A program made the position numbers and the translations under genes. Shown here in pieces: positions 18,238 through 27,292 of a stretch of DNA of 64,000 bases. Under the pieces are notes generated by a model that saw nothing but the letters and a program-made list of their open reading frames with translations, searched no databases and was not told where the DNA came from. This stretch comes from Ruminococcus sp. (GTDB taxonomy: Bacteria > Bacillota > Clostridia > Oscillospirales > Ruminococcaceae): NCBI GenBank assembly GCA_030533265.1, contig JAUNJM010000004.1, forward strand, positions 1 to 64,000. Reading direction: 5' to 3'. How positions within the stretch are numbered: position 1 is the stretch's first letter; every line of letters starts with the position of its first letter.

Positions 18238-18432
18238 CTAATTATTTTCATCACTTTCCAGAACTACAAATGCACCAACAACACCTTCCGGGTTTTCATT
18301 AGCACATTGGATCATAACAACCTTCCAACCATCAGCAAGCAGGTCATTAGCAGCTTTCATTGATTTGTTGTAAGTATAGTTACTTACCTTAACATTACTA
18401 TGCTCATTGTTGATATAAAGTATTCTTTGCAT
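18238..18432 (-). CDS. Small protein of 64 residues, DUF4177-like pattern
   Basis: Starts MQRILYINNE, with GGAGG five to six nt upstream (the four codons before it are excluded by that site). A central stretch ANDLLADGWKVVMIQCANE, then a hydrophobic strand ending FVVLE, resembles the helix-GW-strand pattern of small DUF4177-type proteins. No signal peptide or membrane helix. It has its own terminator and lies between parE and the tRNA-Leu region. The resemblance is weak, and function is unknown. Confidence 0.65.
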   Translation of the reverse strand: MQRILYINNEHSNVKVSNYTYNKSMKAANDLLADGWKVVMIQCANENPEGVVGAFVVLESDENN

Positions 18433-18502
18433 CTTAACCTCCACAAAAACTTAAGTTATTATCAAATTTTAAAGCTCTTCTCTTAAAAACATCAATCGCA
18501 TA

Positions 18503-18580
18503 ACCAATAACAAAAACCAAGCAAATCTCGTTTTCCTCAGTTCACTTTGTTTTTATGGTGCGGGTGGCAGGAGCTTGAAA
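18503..18580 (-). repeat. Degenerate duplicate of the tRNA-Leu 3' end and its trailer
   Basis: The segment starting at 18503 repeats the one at 18601 with a 98-bp period. About 70 bp align with roughly seven differences, including the last 25 or so bases of tRNA-Leu (acceptor strand, CCA and part of the T arm, about 18556-18580). The other three quarters of the tRNA are absent from this copy. Next to the fragment, CTTGAA and TTCAAG form a small palindrome. Tandem duplication with deletion, or a relic integration site, would both give this. Confidence 0.75.
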
Positions 18581-18600
18581 AGGTTCAAGTCAGTTGCCCG

Positions 18601-18676
18601 ACCAATAATAAAAACCATGCAAACCTTGTTTTCCTCGGTTCACTTTGTTTTTATGGTGCGGGTGACAGGACTTGAA
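18601..18676 (-). repeat. Second copy of the repeat, inside intact tRNA-Leu and trailer
   Basis: The partner of 18503-18580. It covers the 53-bp trailer downstream of tRNA-Leu and the 3' part of the tRNA itself. Confidence 0.75.
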
Positions 18677-18738
18677 CCTGCACGGTGTTGCCAATAGAAC
18701 CTAAATCTATCGCGTCTGCCAATTCCGCCACACCCGCA
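18654..18738 (-). tRNA. tRNA-Leu (anticodon TAG)
   Basis: 85 nt including encoded CCA. Acceptor TGCGGGT pairs with ACCCGCA; anticodon arm ATAGA-TTTAGGT-TCTAT gives anticodon TAG; a long variable arm (class II) and T loop GGTTCAAGTCC are present. Confidence 0.97.
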
Positions 18739-18814
18739 TAATTGAACTCTCATGTTCAAAAATAATTCTAACATAAAAAAACGTTCTTGTCAATATTTCA
18801 AAACTACAAAACAG

Positions 18815-19312
18815 CTAAAGTTTGTATTTTTGCAATGAACTGAACCATAGCCTTTGTGCACACAAACCTGTAAACGTCCCGGAAACGACAGATGCAATCA
18901 CAAGCATTGGCAAGAGTGTTATAACGTGACTGTTTTCTATCATCAGAAACGCTGCAACAATCTGCCCTATACTGTGAAATATCGCCCCGAAAACCGATAC
19001 TACCCATATCTGCTTTTTGTCAAGCCTGCCAATAAGCAGACTCATTATGATATATGCAAAGATTGCTCCGAACAGCGAAAAAACAAAGCTCATAAATGTC
19101 CCGCAGAATACTGCTCCCAACACAACCCTTATCAGAAGTACTCCTGCGCCTACACTGTATCCACCGAAAAGCAATGCGACAAGTGTTACAACATTTGCAA
19201 GCCCAAGCTTTATTCCCGGTATCCAGAATGGTGGTAGCTGTGCTTCAACAACAAATATTATAAGTGCAAGCACTGCAAGAACTGATGTCAGGGCAAATTT
19301 TTTTAATGCCAT
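18815..19312 (-). CDS. Gx transporter family membrane protein (annotated in relatives as heptaprenyl diphosphate synthase component I)
   Basis: A 165-residue protein with about five hydrophobic helices. It has the early motif EAQLPPFWIPGIKLGLANVV, where the charge/proline pattern and IKLGLAN are typical of the Gx_transp family, ECF-S-like membrane proteins of uncertain substrate. ATG at 19312 follows AAGGTGG. It lies 13 bp downstream of a NusG-domain-II protein, a pairing common in Firmicutes. The name linked to isoprenoid synthesis is historical and unproven here. Confidence 0.8.
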   Translation of the reverse strand: MALKKFALTSVLAVLALIIFVVEAQLPPFWIPGIKLGLANVVTLVALLFGGYSVGAGVLLIRVVLGAVFCGTFMSFVFSLFGAIFAYIIMSLLIGRLDKKQIWVVSVFGAIFHSIGQIVAAFLMIENSHVITLLPMLVIASVVSGTFTGLCAQRLWFSSLQKYKL

Positions 19313-19325
19313 TTAAAATACCACC

Positions 19326-19697
19326 TTATGTCACTGTATCTGTATGATTTTCACTGTCTTCAAGTGTAATAACAAGCTCATGTGGAGCACATATTATAGA
19401 TAGATTGGATGATGAAAGCTTGCCAAAATGCACACAAGTCTGATTTTTGCAGTCAGACTCCTCAACCCATATCTCACCGTTATACCACGCAATTTTATTG
19501 TAACCATTTTCAGTTTCTACAACCGTTCTTTCAACTTCGTCAGGATAAAGGTCATCTATGCGTTTTATGACCTCGCTGTGTGAATATATAACAGCAGTTT
19601 TTGAACTCTCACTAGCAAACAGAATAAAAAAAATGCAGACTATTACCACAAAAATGAAAATTCCTGCCCAAATCATATTCTTCGATATGATTTTCAT
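19326..19697 (-). CDS. NusG domain II-containing membrane-anchored protein
   Basis: A 123-residue protein with one N-terminal hydrophobic helix (residues about 10-30) and an outside domain showing the NusG-domain-II pattern: VVETENGYNKIAWYNGEIWV, then CKNQTCVHFGKLS and IICAPHELVITLE. The two Cys of the C-x4-C motif are present. Start at MKIISKN (19697) with GGAGA 6 nt upstream; earlier ATGs overlap this site. Probably co-transcribed with the Gx transporter from the promoter at 19734-19762. Role unknown. Confidence 0.8.
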   Translation of the reverse strand: MKIISKNMIWAGIFIFVVIVCIFFILFASESSKTAVIYSHSEVIKRIDDLYPDEVERTVVETENGYNKIAWYNGEIWVEESDCKNQTCVHFGKLSSSNLSIICAPHELVITLEDSENHTDTVT

Positions 19698-19733
19698 ACT
19701 GCTCATCTCCTGCATTGAATTATCTTTTTAACA

Positions 19734-19762
19734 AGTATAACACACAAAAAACACACGGTCAA
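19734..19762 (-). promoter_or_regulatory. Promoter of the NusG-domain-II / Gx transporter pair
   Basis: Minus strand TTGACC (19757-19762), 17-bp spacer, TATACT (19734-19739). Confidence 0.7.
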
Positions 19763-19826
19763 GCGACATTATTTGCACAAATCTATCGTTTTATTTCAAA
19801 AAAATTAATTTTTTAGTAATTTACTA

Positions 19827-19855
19827 TTGATTTTTTATATTATATGTGGTAAAAT
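19827..19855 (+). promoter_or_regulatory. Probable murA promoter with a leader of about 170 nt
   Basis: TTGATT (19827-19832), 17-bp spacer, TAAAAT (19850-19855). The rest of the gap up to murA at 20034 holds a GACAG/CTGTC stem near 19955-19980 and AAAACGTT-type short repeats, but no aptamer or small gene that I recognise. Confidence 0.55.
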
Positions 19856-20033
19856 AACAAGGAATAAATATGTTTTGTTTTTTACAAAACGTTGTGCTTC
19901 GGTCTGTTGTGTGACCAAACATCTTGTATTTGATTATTTTTACTTTGAATATTTTGACAGCCTGTTAACTGTCAACCAGTTTAAATAATTCCGGCGTTCC
20001 TTACGGCTGACGTTGGATTAAGGAGTTGTTAAC

Positions 20034-21320
20034 TTGGAGAAATTTGTAATAAATGGTGGTAAACCTTTAAAGGGTGAGGTTACTATCAGTGGTGCAAAGA
20101 ATGCAGCTGTTGCACTTGTTGCCGCTACTATACTTTGCGATGAACCATGCATTCTTGAGAATGTTCCTGAAATAAGCGATATTACAATGTGCATGAATAT
20201 ACTGAAAGCTATGGGAGCTGATATTCAGCTTATCAGGAAAAACGTTGTCAGATTTGACACAAGAGGTATAAAAAGCGCCCATGTTCCTTCGGATATGGCA
20301 AGAGTTATGAGAGCTTCTTCATATTTTCTCGGCACTCTTTTAGGACGTTTTCACGACGCTTATGTAGCTATGCCGGGCGGCTGTAACCTCGGTGACAGAC
20401 CTATAGACCAGCATTTAAAGGCATTCAGAGCTCTTGGTGCTACAGATGAACTGAAAAATGGTGAGGTGCATTGCCACGCAGACCAACTCATCGGTTCACA
20501 GATATATTTTGATTTCAATACTGTTGGTGGGACGATAAATGCTATGCTTGCTGCTGTTAAAGCAAAGGGCAGAACAATTATCGAAAATGCTGCTAAAGAG
20601 CCTCATATAGTTGACGTAGCAAACTTTCTCAACTCAATGGGAGCTGATATTACAGGTGCAGGTACTGACGTTATTAAAGTCAGAGGTGTTGACTATCTCA
20701 AGAGTACAACATATCCTATAATTCCTGACCAGATCGAAGCCGGAACTTACATGGTTGCTGCTGCTGCTACAAAAGGTGATGTACTTATCAATAACGTTAT
20801 TCCTAAGCATCTCGAATCTATAACTGCAAAGCTCAGAAAAGTCGGTGTTACCGTTGATGAAAACGATGATAGCATAAGAGTCCACGTTGACGGAAATTTA
20901 ACAAAGACTTCTATCAAAACAATGCCTCATCCAGGCTTCCCTACAGATATGCAGCCACAGTTTTCAACCCTGCTTACTCTTGCAGAAGGGACAAGTATCG
21001 TAACCGACGCCATTTTTGATAACCGTTTCAGATACGTTGCTGAGTTGCGAAGAATGGGTGCTGATATTTCAGTTGACGGCAAGGTTGCTGTTATTCAGGG
21101 TGTCGGCAAGCTGACAGGTGCTCCTGTTGCTGCAACTGACCTCAGAGCAGGCGCTGCTATGATTATTGCAGGTCTTGCTGCAGAGGGTACAACCGAAATT
21201 ACCGATATTCACTATATTGAACGTGGATACGAATGTATTGAAAAGAAGCTCCAGAGCATTGGTGCTGATATAAAGAGAGTTATTTGTCCGGAAGTCAACT
21301 CGGTTAAAATGAGTGGCTGA
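20034..21320 (+). CDS. murA: UDP-N-acetylglucosamine 1-carboxyvinyltransferase
   Basis: First committed step of peptidoglycan synthesis, transferring enolpyruvate from PEP to UDP-GlcNAc. Contains the substrate-binding SGAKNAAVALVAATIL at residues 19-34 and the loop PGGCNLGDRPIDQHLKA, whose Cys117 is the residue attacked by fosfomycin. The 428 residues are standard. It starts with TTG, supported by AAGGAG 10 nt upstream. A strong terminator follows. In this phylum there are often two paralogues (MurA/MurZ); which one this is cannot be told. Confidence 0.96.
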   Translation: MEKFVINGGKPLKGEVTISGAKNAAVALVAATILCDEPCILENVPEISDITMCMNILKAMGADIQLIRKNVVRFDTRGIKSAHVPSDMARVMRASSYFLGTLLGRFHDAYVAMPGGCNLGDRPIDQHLKAFRALGATDELKNGEVHCHADQLIGSQIYFDFNTVGGTINAMLAAVKAKGRTIIENAAKEPHIVDVANFLNSMGADITGAGTDVIKVRGVDYLKSTTYPIIPDQIEAGTYMVAAAATKGDVLINNVIPKHLESITAKLRKVGVTVDENDDSIRVHVDGNLTKTSIKTMPHPGFPTDMQPQFSTLLTLAEGTSIVTDAIFDNRFRYVAELRRMGADISVDGKVAVIQGVGKLTGAPVAATDLRAGAAMIIAGLAAEGTTEITDIHYIERGYECIEKKLQSIGADIKRVICPEVNSVKMSG

Positions 21321-21340
21321 CCAAAATAATCATAAATTTA

Positions 21341-21370
21341 AAGGTCGATGCTGGCATCGACCTTTTTTTG
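21341..21370 (+). terminator. murA terminator
   Basis: AAGGTCGATG pairs with CATCGACCTT across a four-base loop, followed by seven T. Confidence 0.93.
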
Positions 21371-21392
21371 TATACAGGAGAATAAGAATCAG

Positions 21393-22220
21393 ATGAATTT
21401 ATTTGTATCCGATCTGGACGGAACACTGTTGGATAAAAACACTCAGCTTTCCGACTACTCAAAAAACATACTCAACAATCTTATGGACAACGGTATGAGC
21501 TTTACCATTGCGACTGCAAGAACTATTGCAACGGTAAGTAATATTCTTGACGGACTCAAGCTGAATATCCCTGTTATACTACTCAACGGAGCACTTATCC
21601 GTGACACGCAAAATGATGAATATATCTTTTCTGCGATAATAGAAAAGTCAGTGTCGGATAAGGTTATTACTCTCATGCATGAGTTTGAACTGTATGGTTT
21701 TATGTACACTATCGAGAATGATGAAATGATACCATACTATGAGAAAATTGCAACAGATGAAATGCGTTGCTTCTATGAGGAACGTAAAAACAAATATTAC
21801 AAAAGATTTTATCATACTGAAAGCTTCAAGCTTGTTAATGATAAAGCTGTTTATTTTTCACTTACAAACAAATATGAAAAACTGCTTCCGCTTTATGAAA
21901 AAATCAAGGATTCAGACGGCATAAAACTTACTTTTTATCGGGATGTTTACAATAAGGGACTATGGTATCTTGAGATATTCTCGTTTTATGCCTCAAAGGA
22001 AAATGCAGTGAATTTTCTCAGAGCAAAATACAATTTTGACAGAATAATATGCTTTGGCGACAACCTCAACGACATTCCACTTTTCAACGCAGGTGACAAA
22101 AACTTTGCCGTTGAAAACGCTTGTGATGAGCTTAAAGCTCTTGCTGACGGCATAATTGCAAGTAATACCGAGAACGGTGTTGCCAATTTTCTGAAAGATA
22201 ATTACGGAAAGGATTTTTAA
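21393..22220 (+). CDS. HAD-superfamily hydrolase, Cof subfamily
   Basis: Phosphatase of the Cof/YidA type acting on small sugar or nucleotide phosphates. Motif I is FVSDLDGTLLDKN (nucleophile Asp), motif II is the TIATART segment, and motif IV is CFGDNLNDIPLFNAG. Start at MNLFVSDL (21393); the open frame upstream runs back into the murA terminator and is not coding. CAGGAG lies 12 nt upstream. Tightly followed by the WalJ-like gene (1 nt gap). The substrate cannot be deduced. Confidence 0.9.
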   Translation: MNLFVSDLDGTLLDKNTQLSDYSKNILNNLMDNGMSFTIATARTIATVSNILDGLKLNIPVILLNGALIRDTQNDEYIFSAIIEKSVSDKVITLMHEFELYGFMYTIENDEMIPYYEKIATDEMRCFYEERKNKYYKRFYHTESFKLVNDKAVYFSLTNKYEKLLPLYEKIKDSDGIKLTFYRDVYNKGLWYLEIFSFYASKENAVNFLRAKYNFDRIICFGDNLNDIPLFNAGDKNFAVENACDELKALADGIIASNTENGVANFLKDNYGKDF

Positions 22221-22221
22221 T

Positions 22222-23004
22222 ATGGCAAGAATTTATCCTTTGTTTTCATCAAGCAAAGGAAATGCTACGTTTGTGGGAACTCCCAAGGGTGGAATACTGA
22301 TAGACGCAGGGGTATCCTGTAAAAGACTCTGTACTGCCCTTGATGCAAACGACATACCACCACAGGCAATCCACGGAATTTTTATTACACACACTCACAG
22401 CGACCATATTTCAGGGCTGAAAGTGTTTACAAAGAAATATAACATTCCTGTTTTTGCTCAGAGAGCAAATCTCAACGAAATTGCACAAAAGGACAAAGTT
22501 GATAAGAAGTGCAATCTGAACGAAGTTGATTTCTCGGATACCTGCATAGGTGATTTCAAAGTTCATAGCTTTAAAACTCCTCATGACGTTGTTGCAAGCT
22601 GTGGCTACAGAATTGAAACTCCTGACGGAAAAACTATTGTGACCTGTACAGATTTGGGCCACGTTACTCCTGAAATTGACAAGAATCTCAAATGTGCCGA
22701 CCTCGTACTGTTAGAGTCCAATTATGATATAAATATGCTCCGAAACGGCAGTTATCCGCCAGAACTCAAAATGCGTATTTCTTCAAAACACGGTCACCTT
22801 TCCAACAATGATTGTGGCAGTGAGTTGGTCAAGCTTTTGAAAAATGGTACATACAGGTTCATTTTAGGGCATCTCAGTCAGGAAAACAACACTCCTCAGA
22901 TTGCTCAGCAGACAGCCATTGCAACACTTTCAAGCCATGCAACAACAAAAGACTATATGCTCATTACTGCAAAACCTGAGGGCGGAACGGCGGTGGCATT
23001 TTGA
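22222..23004 (+). CDS. Metallo-beta-lactamase-fold hydrolase, WalJ/YycJ-like
   Basis: MBL-fold protein with the di-metal motif HTHSDH at residues 57-62 and later metal ligands in CTDLGHVT, SKHGHLSN and GHLSQENN. The overall pattern (260 residues, SSSKGNATFVG at the start) fits WalJ/YycJ, a probable nuclease linked to the WalKR cell-wall pathway. It is followed directly by rlmH, as often seen in Firmicutes. Cytoplasmic; no signal peptide. Confidence 0.88.
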   Translation: MARIYPLFSSSKGNATFVGTPKGGILIDAGVSCKRLCTALDANDIPPQAIHGIFITHTHSDHISGLKVFTKKYNIPVFAQRANLNEIAQKDKVDKKCNLNEVDFSDTCIGDFKVHSFKTPHDVVASCGYRIETPDGKTIVTCTDLGHVTPEIDKNLKCADLVLLESNYDINMLRNGSYPPELKMRISSKHGHLSNNDCGSELVKLLKNGTYRFILGHLSQENNTPQIAQQTAIATLSSHATTKDYMLITAKPEGGTAVAF

Positions 23005-23486
23005 TAAAGATAAATCTTATAACAGTTGGCAAGCTTAAAGAAAAATACTGGAAAGATGCTTGTGCTGAATATGCAAAACGCATGTCGCCTTTTTGCAAGC
23101 TTGAAATAATAGAGCTTGCAGAATCAAGGCTTTCGGACTCTCCATCTGAAAAGGAAATTCTCCATGCTCTCACTCACGAAGCAAAGCTTATGCTCCCATA
23201 CTGCGAGAAAAAATCAACAGTAAACATCGCAATGTGTATTGAGGGCAAACAGTTCCCAAGCGTAGAACTATCCAAAAAACTGGATAGTTTTGTCTTGCAA
23301 GGCTATGGTACTGTGAATTTTATTATAGGTTCATCATTCGGTATTGCTGACGAGATAAAAAATCTCTGCCAGCTAAGACTCTCCATGTCAGAAATGACAT
23401 TTCCTCACCAGCTTGCAAGAGTTATGCTTTTGGAACAAATCTACCGCTGTTTTCAGATACAGAAAAACACTAAGTATCACAAATAA
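23001..23486 (+). CDS. rlmH: 23S rRNA (pseudouridine1915-N3)-methyltransferase
   Basis: SPOUT-family methyltransferase acting on helix 69 of 23S rRNA. It begins with a TTG overlapping the TGA of the preceding gene by three bases (translational coupling), then IKINLITVGKLKEKYW. The SAM knot sequence is FIIGSSFGIADEI, with the C-terminal MTFPHQLARVMLLEQIYR and the family ending KYHK. The 161 residues match the standard 159-160. Confidence 0.95.
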   Translation: MIKINLITVGKLKEKYWKDACAEYAKRMSPFCKLEIIELAESRLSDSPSEKEILHALTHEAKLMLPYCEKKSTVNIAMCIEGKQFPSVELSKKLDSFVLQGYGTVNFIIGSSFGIADEIKNLCQLRLSMSEMTFPHQLARVMLLEQIYRCFQIQKNTKYHK

Positions 23487-23495
23487 CATAATAAA

Positions 23496-23528
23496 TCAGG
23501 GGAACCCTTTCAACAAGGGTTCCCCTGA
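23496..23528. terminator. Bidirectional terminator between rlmH and glgP
   Basis: TCAGGGGAACCCTT and AAGGGTTCCCCTGA form a 14-bp perfect stem around a short loop, followed by ATATTTTAT on the plus strand; it is placed to serve both convergent genes. Confidence 0.9.
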
Positions 23529-23546
23529 ATATTTTATCGCTTTAAT

Positions 23547-25967
23547 TTATTTTGTAAGATTCCAGATATCACGAGCATAGTCCTCAACCGAACGGTCAGC
23601 AGAGAAAATGCCTGCATTTGCAGTGTTCATGAGTGACATACTGTTCCACTTAAGCTGATCTCTGTAACATTCAGAAGCATATTTCTGAGCGTTCTTGTAT
23701 GATTCAAAATCAGCAAGTGCCATATATGTGTCCTGAGTCTTGAGAGTATCAGCAATTTCGTTGAATACTTCACCGTTGATACCGTGCTGCATTCTGTCGA
23801 TAGCAGCCTTGATAACAGGATTAGAATTATAAATATTGATTGGCTGATAGTTATGCTTTGCAGCATTAACCTCGTCAACATTCATACCAAAGATAATGAT
23901 ATTCTCGTCACCAACAGCATCATGGATCTCAACGTTAGCACCATCCATAGTACCAAGAGTAACAGCACCGTTTATCATGAGCTTCATGTTACCTGTACCT
24001 GATGCCTCAGTACCTGCAAGCGAAATCTGCTCTGAGATGTTAGCAGCCGGCATAAGAAGCTCAGAAAGTGTAACATTATAATCTTCAAGGAAAATAACAT
24101 TGAGCTTTTCGCTGAGCTTTTTGTCTTTTTTGATTTCCTGAGAAATATTCCAGATAAGCTTGATGATCTGCTTAGCCATATAGTAACCAGGAGCAGCCTT
24201 TGCAGCAAAGATGTATGTCTTTGGAGTAAAGTCAGCATTTGGATTTTCTTTAAGATAGTTGTATTCTGAAATTATGTTAAGAGCGTTGAGCTGCTGTCTT
24301 TTATATTCGTGCAATCTCTTTACCTGAACGTCAAAGATAGAGTCAGTGTTAAGAAGCACGCCATACTGGTTCTTAACATATTTTGCAAAAGTTTTCTTGT
24401 TAGCGAGCTTGATTTCAGCAAGCTTGTTGAGAACGGCCGCATCATCCTTGAAAGCAGCAAACTTTGTAAGCTCTTCAGCATTCTTAAGGAATCCATCGCC
24501 AATCTTTTCCTTAAGCAATTCAGTAAGACCCTCGTTTGACTGATAGAGCCATCTTCTGTAAGCGATACCGTTAGTAACGTTCTTGAACTTTTCAGGTGTA
24601 TGAGCATATTCGTCCTTGAAAGTTTCTCTCTTGATGATTTCAGAATGGATTTTAGCAACACCGTTTACGCTGTGTGAAGCATGAACACAGAGAGTAGCCA
24701 TTTTAGCATAGTTATTTTCGATAATAGACATTCTTGAAACCTTATCATGATCGTGATATTTTTCCCAGAGATCACGGCAATAACGTTCATTAATTTCAAC
24801 AATGATCGAGAAAATTCTTGGAGTAACACTCTTGAGAAGATTGCAATCCCATTTTTCAAGAGCTTCAGGCATAACAGTATGGTTTGTATAAGCAAAAGTA
24901 CGCTGAACAATATACCAAGCCTTATCCCATGAATAACCACAGTCGTCAAGAAGAACTCTCATAAGCTCAGGGATAGCAAGTGTCGGGTGAGTATCGTTGA
25001 TATGAATAGCAACCTTTTCGTGAAGGTTATCAAGTGTACCGTATACGCTCATATGCTGGTTTACAATGTCACCGATTGAAGCTGAGCAAAGGAAATACTG
25101 CTGTCTTAAACGGAGTGATTTACCCTCAGCATGGTTATCGTTAGGATAAAGTACCTTTGTAATAGCCTGTGAGATGATATTGCGTCCCAAAGCCTTTGAG
25201 TAGTCACCCTTGTTGAACATCGACATATCGAATGACGGACATTCAGCTTTCCAGAGTCTGAGCTTTGAAACAGCCTGTGAATCATAGCCTGATACGAAAA
25301 GATCGTATGGAACAGCCATAACTGATGTATAGTTTTCGTGAGTTACACAGTGATACTGATTATCCCAGTATTCCTTAAGCTCACCATCAAAACGAACTTC
25401 AATAGCCTTTGTCGGAACAGGAACAAGCCATACTGAACCACCAGGAAGCCAGTTATCAGGAAGCTCTGTCTGCCAACCTTCATCAAGTTTCTGTTTAAAG
25501 ATACCGAACTCATAGCAAATTGAGTAACCTGTTGCATGATAGCCGTCAGCAGCAAGTGCATCAAGATAGCAGGCAGCAAGTCTGCCAAGACCACCGTTAC
25601 CAAGACCTGCATCAGGCTCCTGATCATAGATGCTGTTGATTGAAATGCCGAAATCCTTGAGCATTTCAGTTGTTTCCTTAACCATTTCAAGGTTATAAAT
25701 GTTTGTTTTCAAAGAACGTCCCATAAGAAATTCCATTGAAAGATAATAAACCTTTTTACGTCCCTGTGAATTTGTTTTTACCGTAAAATGACGTCTTTTT
25801 GCTTTAAGAATACTTACAATAATTTTTGAGAGTGCCTCAAAAACCTGCTGATCTGAAGCTTCTTCCGGAGTTGTCTGATAATCATTCTGAATGATATTCA
25901 CAAACTGTTTTTTAAGTTCCTCTTTTGTTATGGTTTTGCTCTTATTTAGAGTTGTGTTTTTTGCCAT
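23547..25967 (-). CDS. glgP: Glycogen/starch alpha-glucan phosphorylase
   Basis: Releases glucose-1-phosphate from storage or dietary alpha-glucan. The 806 residues match bacterial GlgP. Key pieces: YLSMEFLMGRSL near the N terminus, DAGLGNGGLGRLAACYLD, VKRLHEYKRQQLN, and the PLP-binding EASGTGNMKLMINGA with its lysine. ATG at 25967 with CAGGAGG. Monocistronic, with a consensus promoter and a convergent terminator. Confidence 0.97.
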   Translation of the reverse strand: MAKNTTLNKSKTITKEELKKQFVNIIQNDYQTTPEEASDQQVFEALSKIIVSILKAKRRHFTVKTNSQGRKKVYYLSMEFLMGRSLKTNIYNLEMVKETTEMLKDFGISINSIYDQEPDAGLGNGGLGRLAACYLDALAADGYHATGYSICYEFGIFKQKLDEGWQTELPDNWLPGGSVWLVPVPTKAIEVRFDGELKEYWDNQYHCVTHENYTSVMAVPYDLFVSGYDSQAVSKLRLWKAECPSFDMSMFNKGDYSKALGRNIISQAITKVLYPNDNHAEGKSLRLRQQYFLCSASIGDIVNQHMSVYGTLDNLHEKVAIHINDTHPTLAIPELMRVLLDDCGYSWDKAWYIVQRTFAYTNHTVMPEALEKWDCNLLKSVTPRIFSIIVEINERYCRDLWEKYHDHDKVSRMSIIENNYAKMATLCVHASHSVNGVAKIHSEIIKRETFKDEYAHTPEKFKNVTNGIAYRRWLYQSNEGLTELLKEKIGDGFLKNAEELTKFAAFKDDAAVLNKLAEIKLANKKTFAKYVKNQYGVLLNTDSIFDVQVKRLHEYKRQQLNALNIISEYNYLKENPNADFTPKTYIFAAKAAPGYYMAKQIIKLIWNISQEIKKDKKLSEKLNVIFLEDYNVTLSELLMPAANISEQISLAGTEASGTGNMKLMINGAVTLGTMDGANVEIHDAVGDENIIIFGMNVDEVNAAKHNYQPINIYNSNPVIKAAIDRMQHGINGEVFNEIADTLKTQDTYMALADFESYKNAQKYASECYRDQLKWNSMSLMNTANAGIFSADRSVEDYARDIWNLTK

Positions 25968-26079
25968 AAAAATTTCCTCCTGATAAATGCTATATTTAAA
26001 GCATAATATTCAAAAATAATCTTTATTTGAAAGATAATACATTAATATCATTTGCAAATAATCACAATGATACTAAATA

Positions 26080-26108
26080 ATTATATGGTATTTTTTCATA
26101 AATGTCAA
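26080..26108 (-). promoter_or_regulatory. Sigma-A promoter of glgP
   Basis: Minus strand TTGACA (26103-26108), 17-bp spacer, TATAAT (26080-26085): full consensus, leader about 105 nt. Confidence 0.85.
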
Positions 26109-26202
26109 GGGAAATTTTTGTGCAAAGTGTATGTTTCAGAATTTTTCACTATGAGAATTAAAAATCGGGAATCTTTTTTAGACACTTTGTAACTGACATA
26201 TG

Positions 26203-26238
26203 AAAAGACCCATGAAAAGGCTTTTCACGGGTCTTTTA
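26203..26238 (-). terminator. Terminator of the GH5 gene
   Basis: AAAAGACCC-TGAAAAG and CTTTTCA-GGGTCTTTT form a long stem, both flanks being T-rich on their own strands. Confidence 0.85.
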
Positions 26239-26244
26239 GTTTAA

Positions 26245-27267
26245 TTATTTGTCAAAAACAGTACACTTTACAGACGTTTTTCTGATACCGTTTTCACCGT
26301 TCACAAGGTTTTCGCCCCAGTCTTTAGACAGCTTACTGCCGTCCCACTCCTCAGCTATGTCAAGGTACTCAACTCCTCCACTGTTACCCTTCCAGCTCCA
26401 TCCGAGATAGCCGATCTTGTTTTCATTGCAATATTTCATCAAATATTCCTCATCAACATCACCGTCACTATGAGTATATCCGAACTCTCCTGAGCAAACA
26501 CAAAGACCTTGGTTAGTAACATTTTCAAGAGCATGCTTGATCTTATCAGCAGTTCCACCTGCACTTCCGTAGAAATGGATTGAGAACATGGTATTCTCCA
26601 TTGGGTCAGCATCATAAACCTCCTTACCGTGGTCTATAACACTCTGTGCAAACTGTCCCCAACCTGCACTGTCTACCATTATAACATTCTTGATACCTGC
26701 TTCACGAAGTCTTGGGATTTGCTTTTTGTATACTTCTTTCCAGAGTCCACCTGACCAGTTACCCATCCATTCATTAGCAATATTCAGAATAACATATTGC
26801 TCCTGACCGATAAGAGCATCTTTCATTTCGATCCAGTAATTCACTGCTTTTTCAAGAGACTCAGGATCATTTTTACCTGTTGCATCGTGAACCTCAAGAA
26901 TAGAGATCATCTCAAGCTCTTTACATTTTTCAACAAGCATTTTAATTGCGTCAAGCCCATCCTTTTCCCACTGTCCACCATCCGCAAGAACAAGTCTTAC
27001 AGCGTTTGAACCGGTTTTGGCAATAGCGTCAAGAGCAACATCAGTATCGTCCTTATACCATGTATACGCATGGTTTACACCACGCATAATAAACTCATTT
27101 CCGTTTGAGTCACGAAGCTTTGTACCGTCAACATAAAGGCTGTTTTCAGGTGCAGGAGTTTTTCTCTTGAACTCCTTTACAGAAGAAACATCATTATCTG
27201 CTGAATCGCACCCTGCCAATGTTATAATGATAATAGCAGAAAGCAGAATTGAAAATAATCTTTTCAT
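26245..27267 (-). CDS. GH5-family endo-beta-1,4-mannanase-like lipoprotein
   Basis: A 340-residue surface lipoprotein: signal MKRLFSILLSAIIIITLAGC with lipidation Cys at about residue 20. The TIM-barrel core has GVNHAYTWY, SNAVRLVLADG, the acid/base Glu in NIANEWMGNW and the nucleophile Glu in CSGEFGYTHSDGDVDE, followed by LGWSWKGNS. These fit GH5 beta-mannanases (GVNHA-W and ANEW-G patterns). Start at 27267: AAGGAG lies 11 nt upstream, while the alternative GTG abuts it. It lies 28 bp beyond the terminator of a GH130 phosphorylase, so its message probably comes by read-through. Cellulase activity is a less likely alternative. Confidence 0.85.
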   Translation of the reverse strand: MKRLFSILLSAIIIITLAGCDSADNDVSSVKEFKRKTPAPENSLYVDGTKLRDSNGNEFIMRGVNHAYTWYKDDTDVALDAIAKTGSNAVRLVLADGGQWEKDGLDAIKMLVEKCKELEMISILEVHDATGKNDPESLEKAVNYWIEMKDALIGQEQYVILNIANEWMGNWSGGLWKEVYKKQIPRLREAGIKNVIMVDSAGWGQFAQSVIDHGKEVYDADPMENTMFSIHFYGSAGGTADKIKHALENVTNQGLCVCSGEFGYTHSDGDVDEEYLMKYCNENKIGYLGWSWKGNSGGVEYLDIAEEWDGSKLSKDWGENLVNGENGIRKTSVKCTVFDK

Positions 27268-27292
27268 AATAATCCTCACTCCTTGATATTTT

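Noticed and set aside
24320..24661. Overlapping open frames opposite and within glgP
   Set aside because: Low-complexity Leu/Ser/Arg-rich translations of a conserved gene in other frames.
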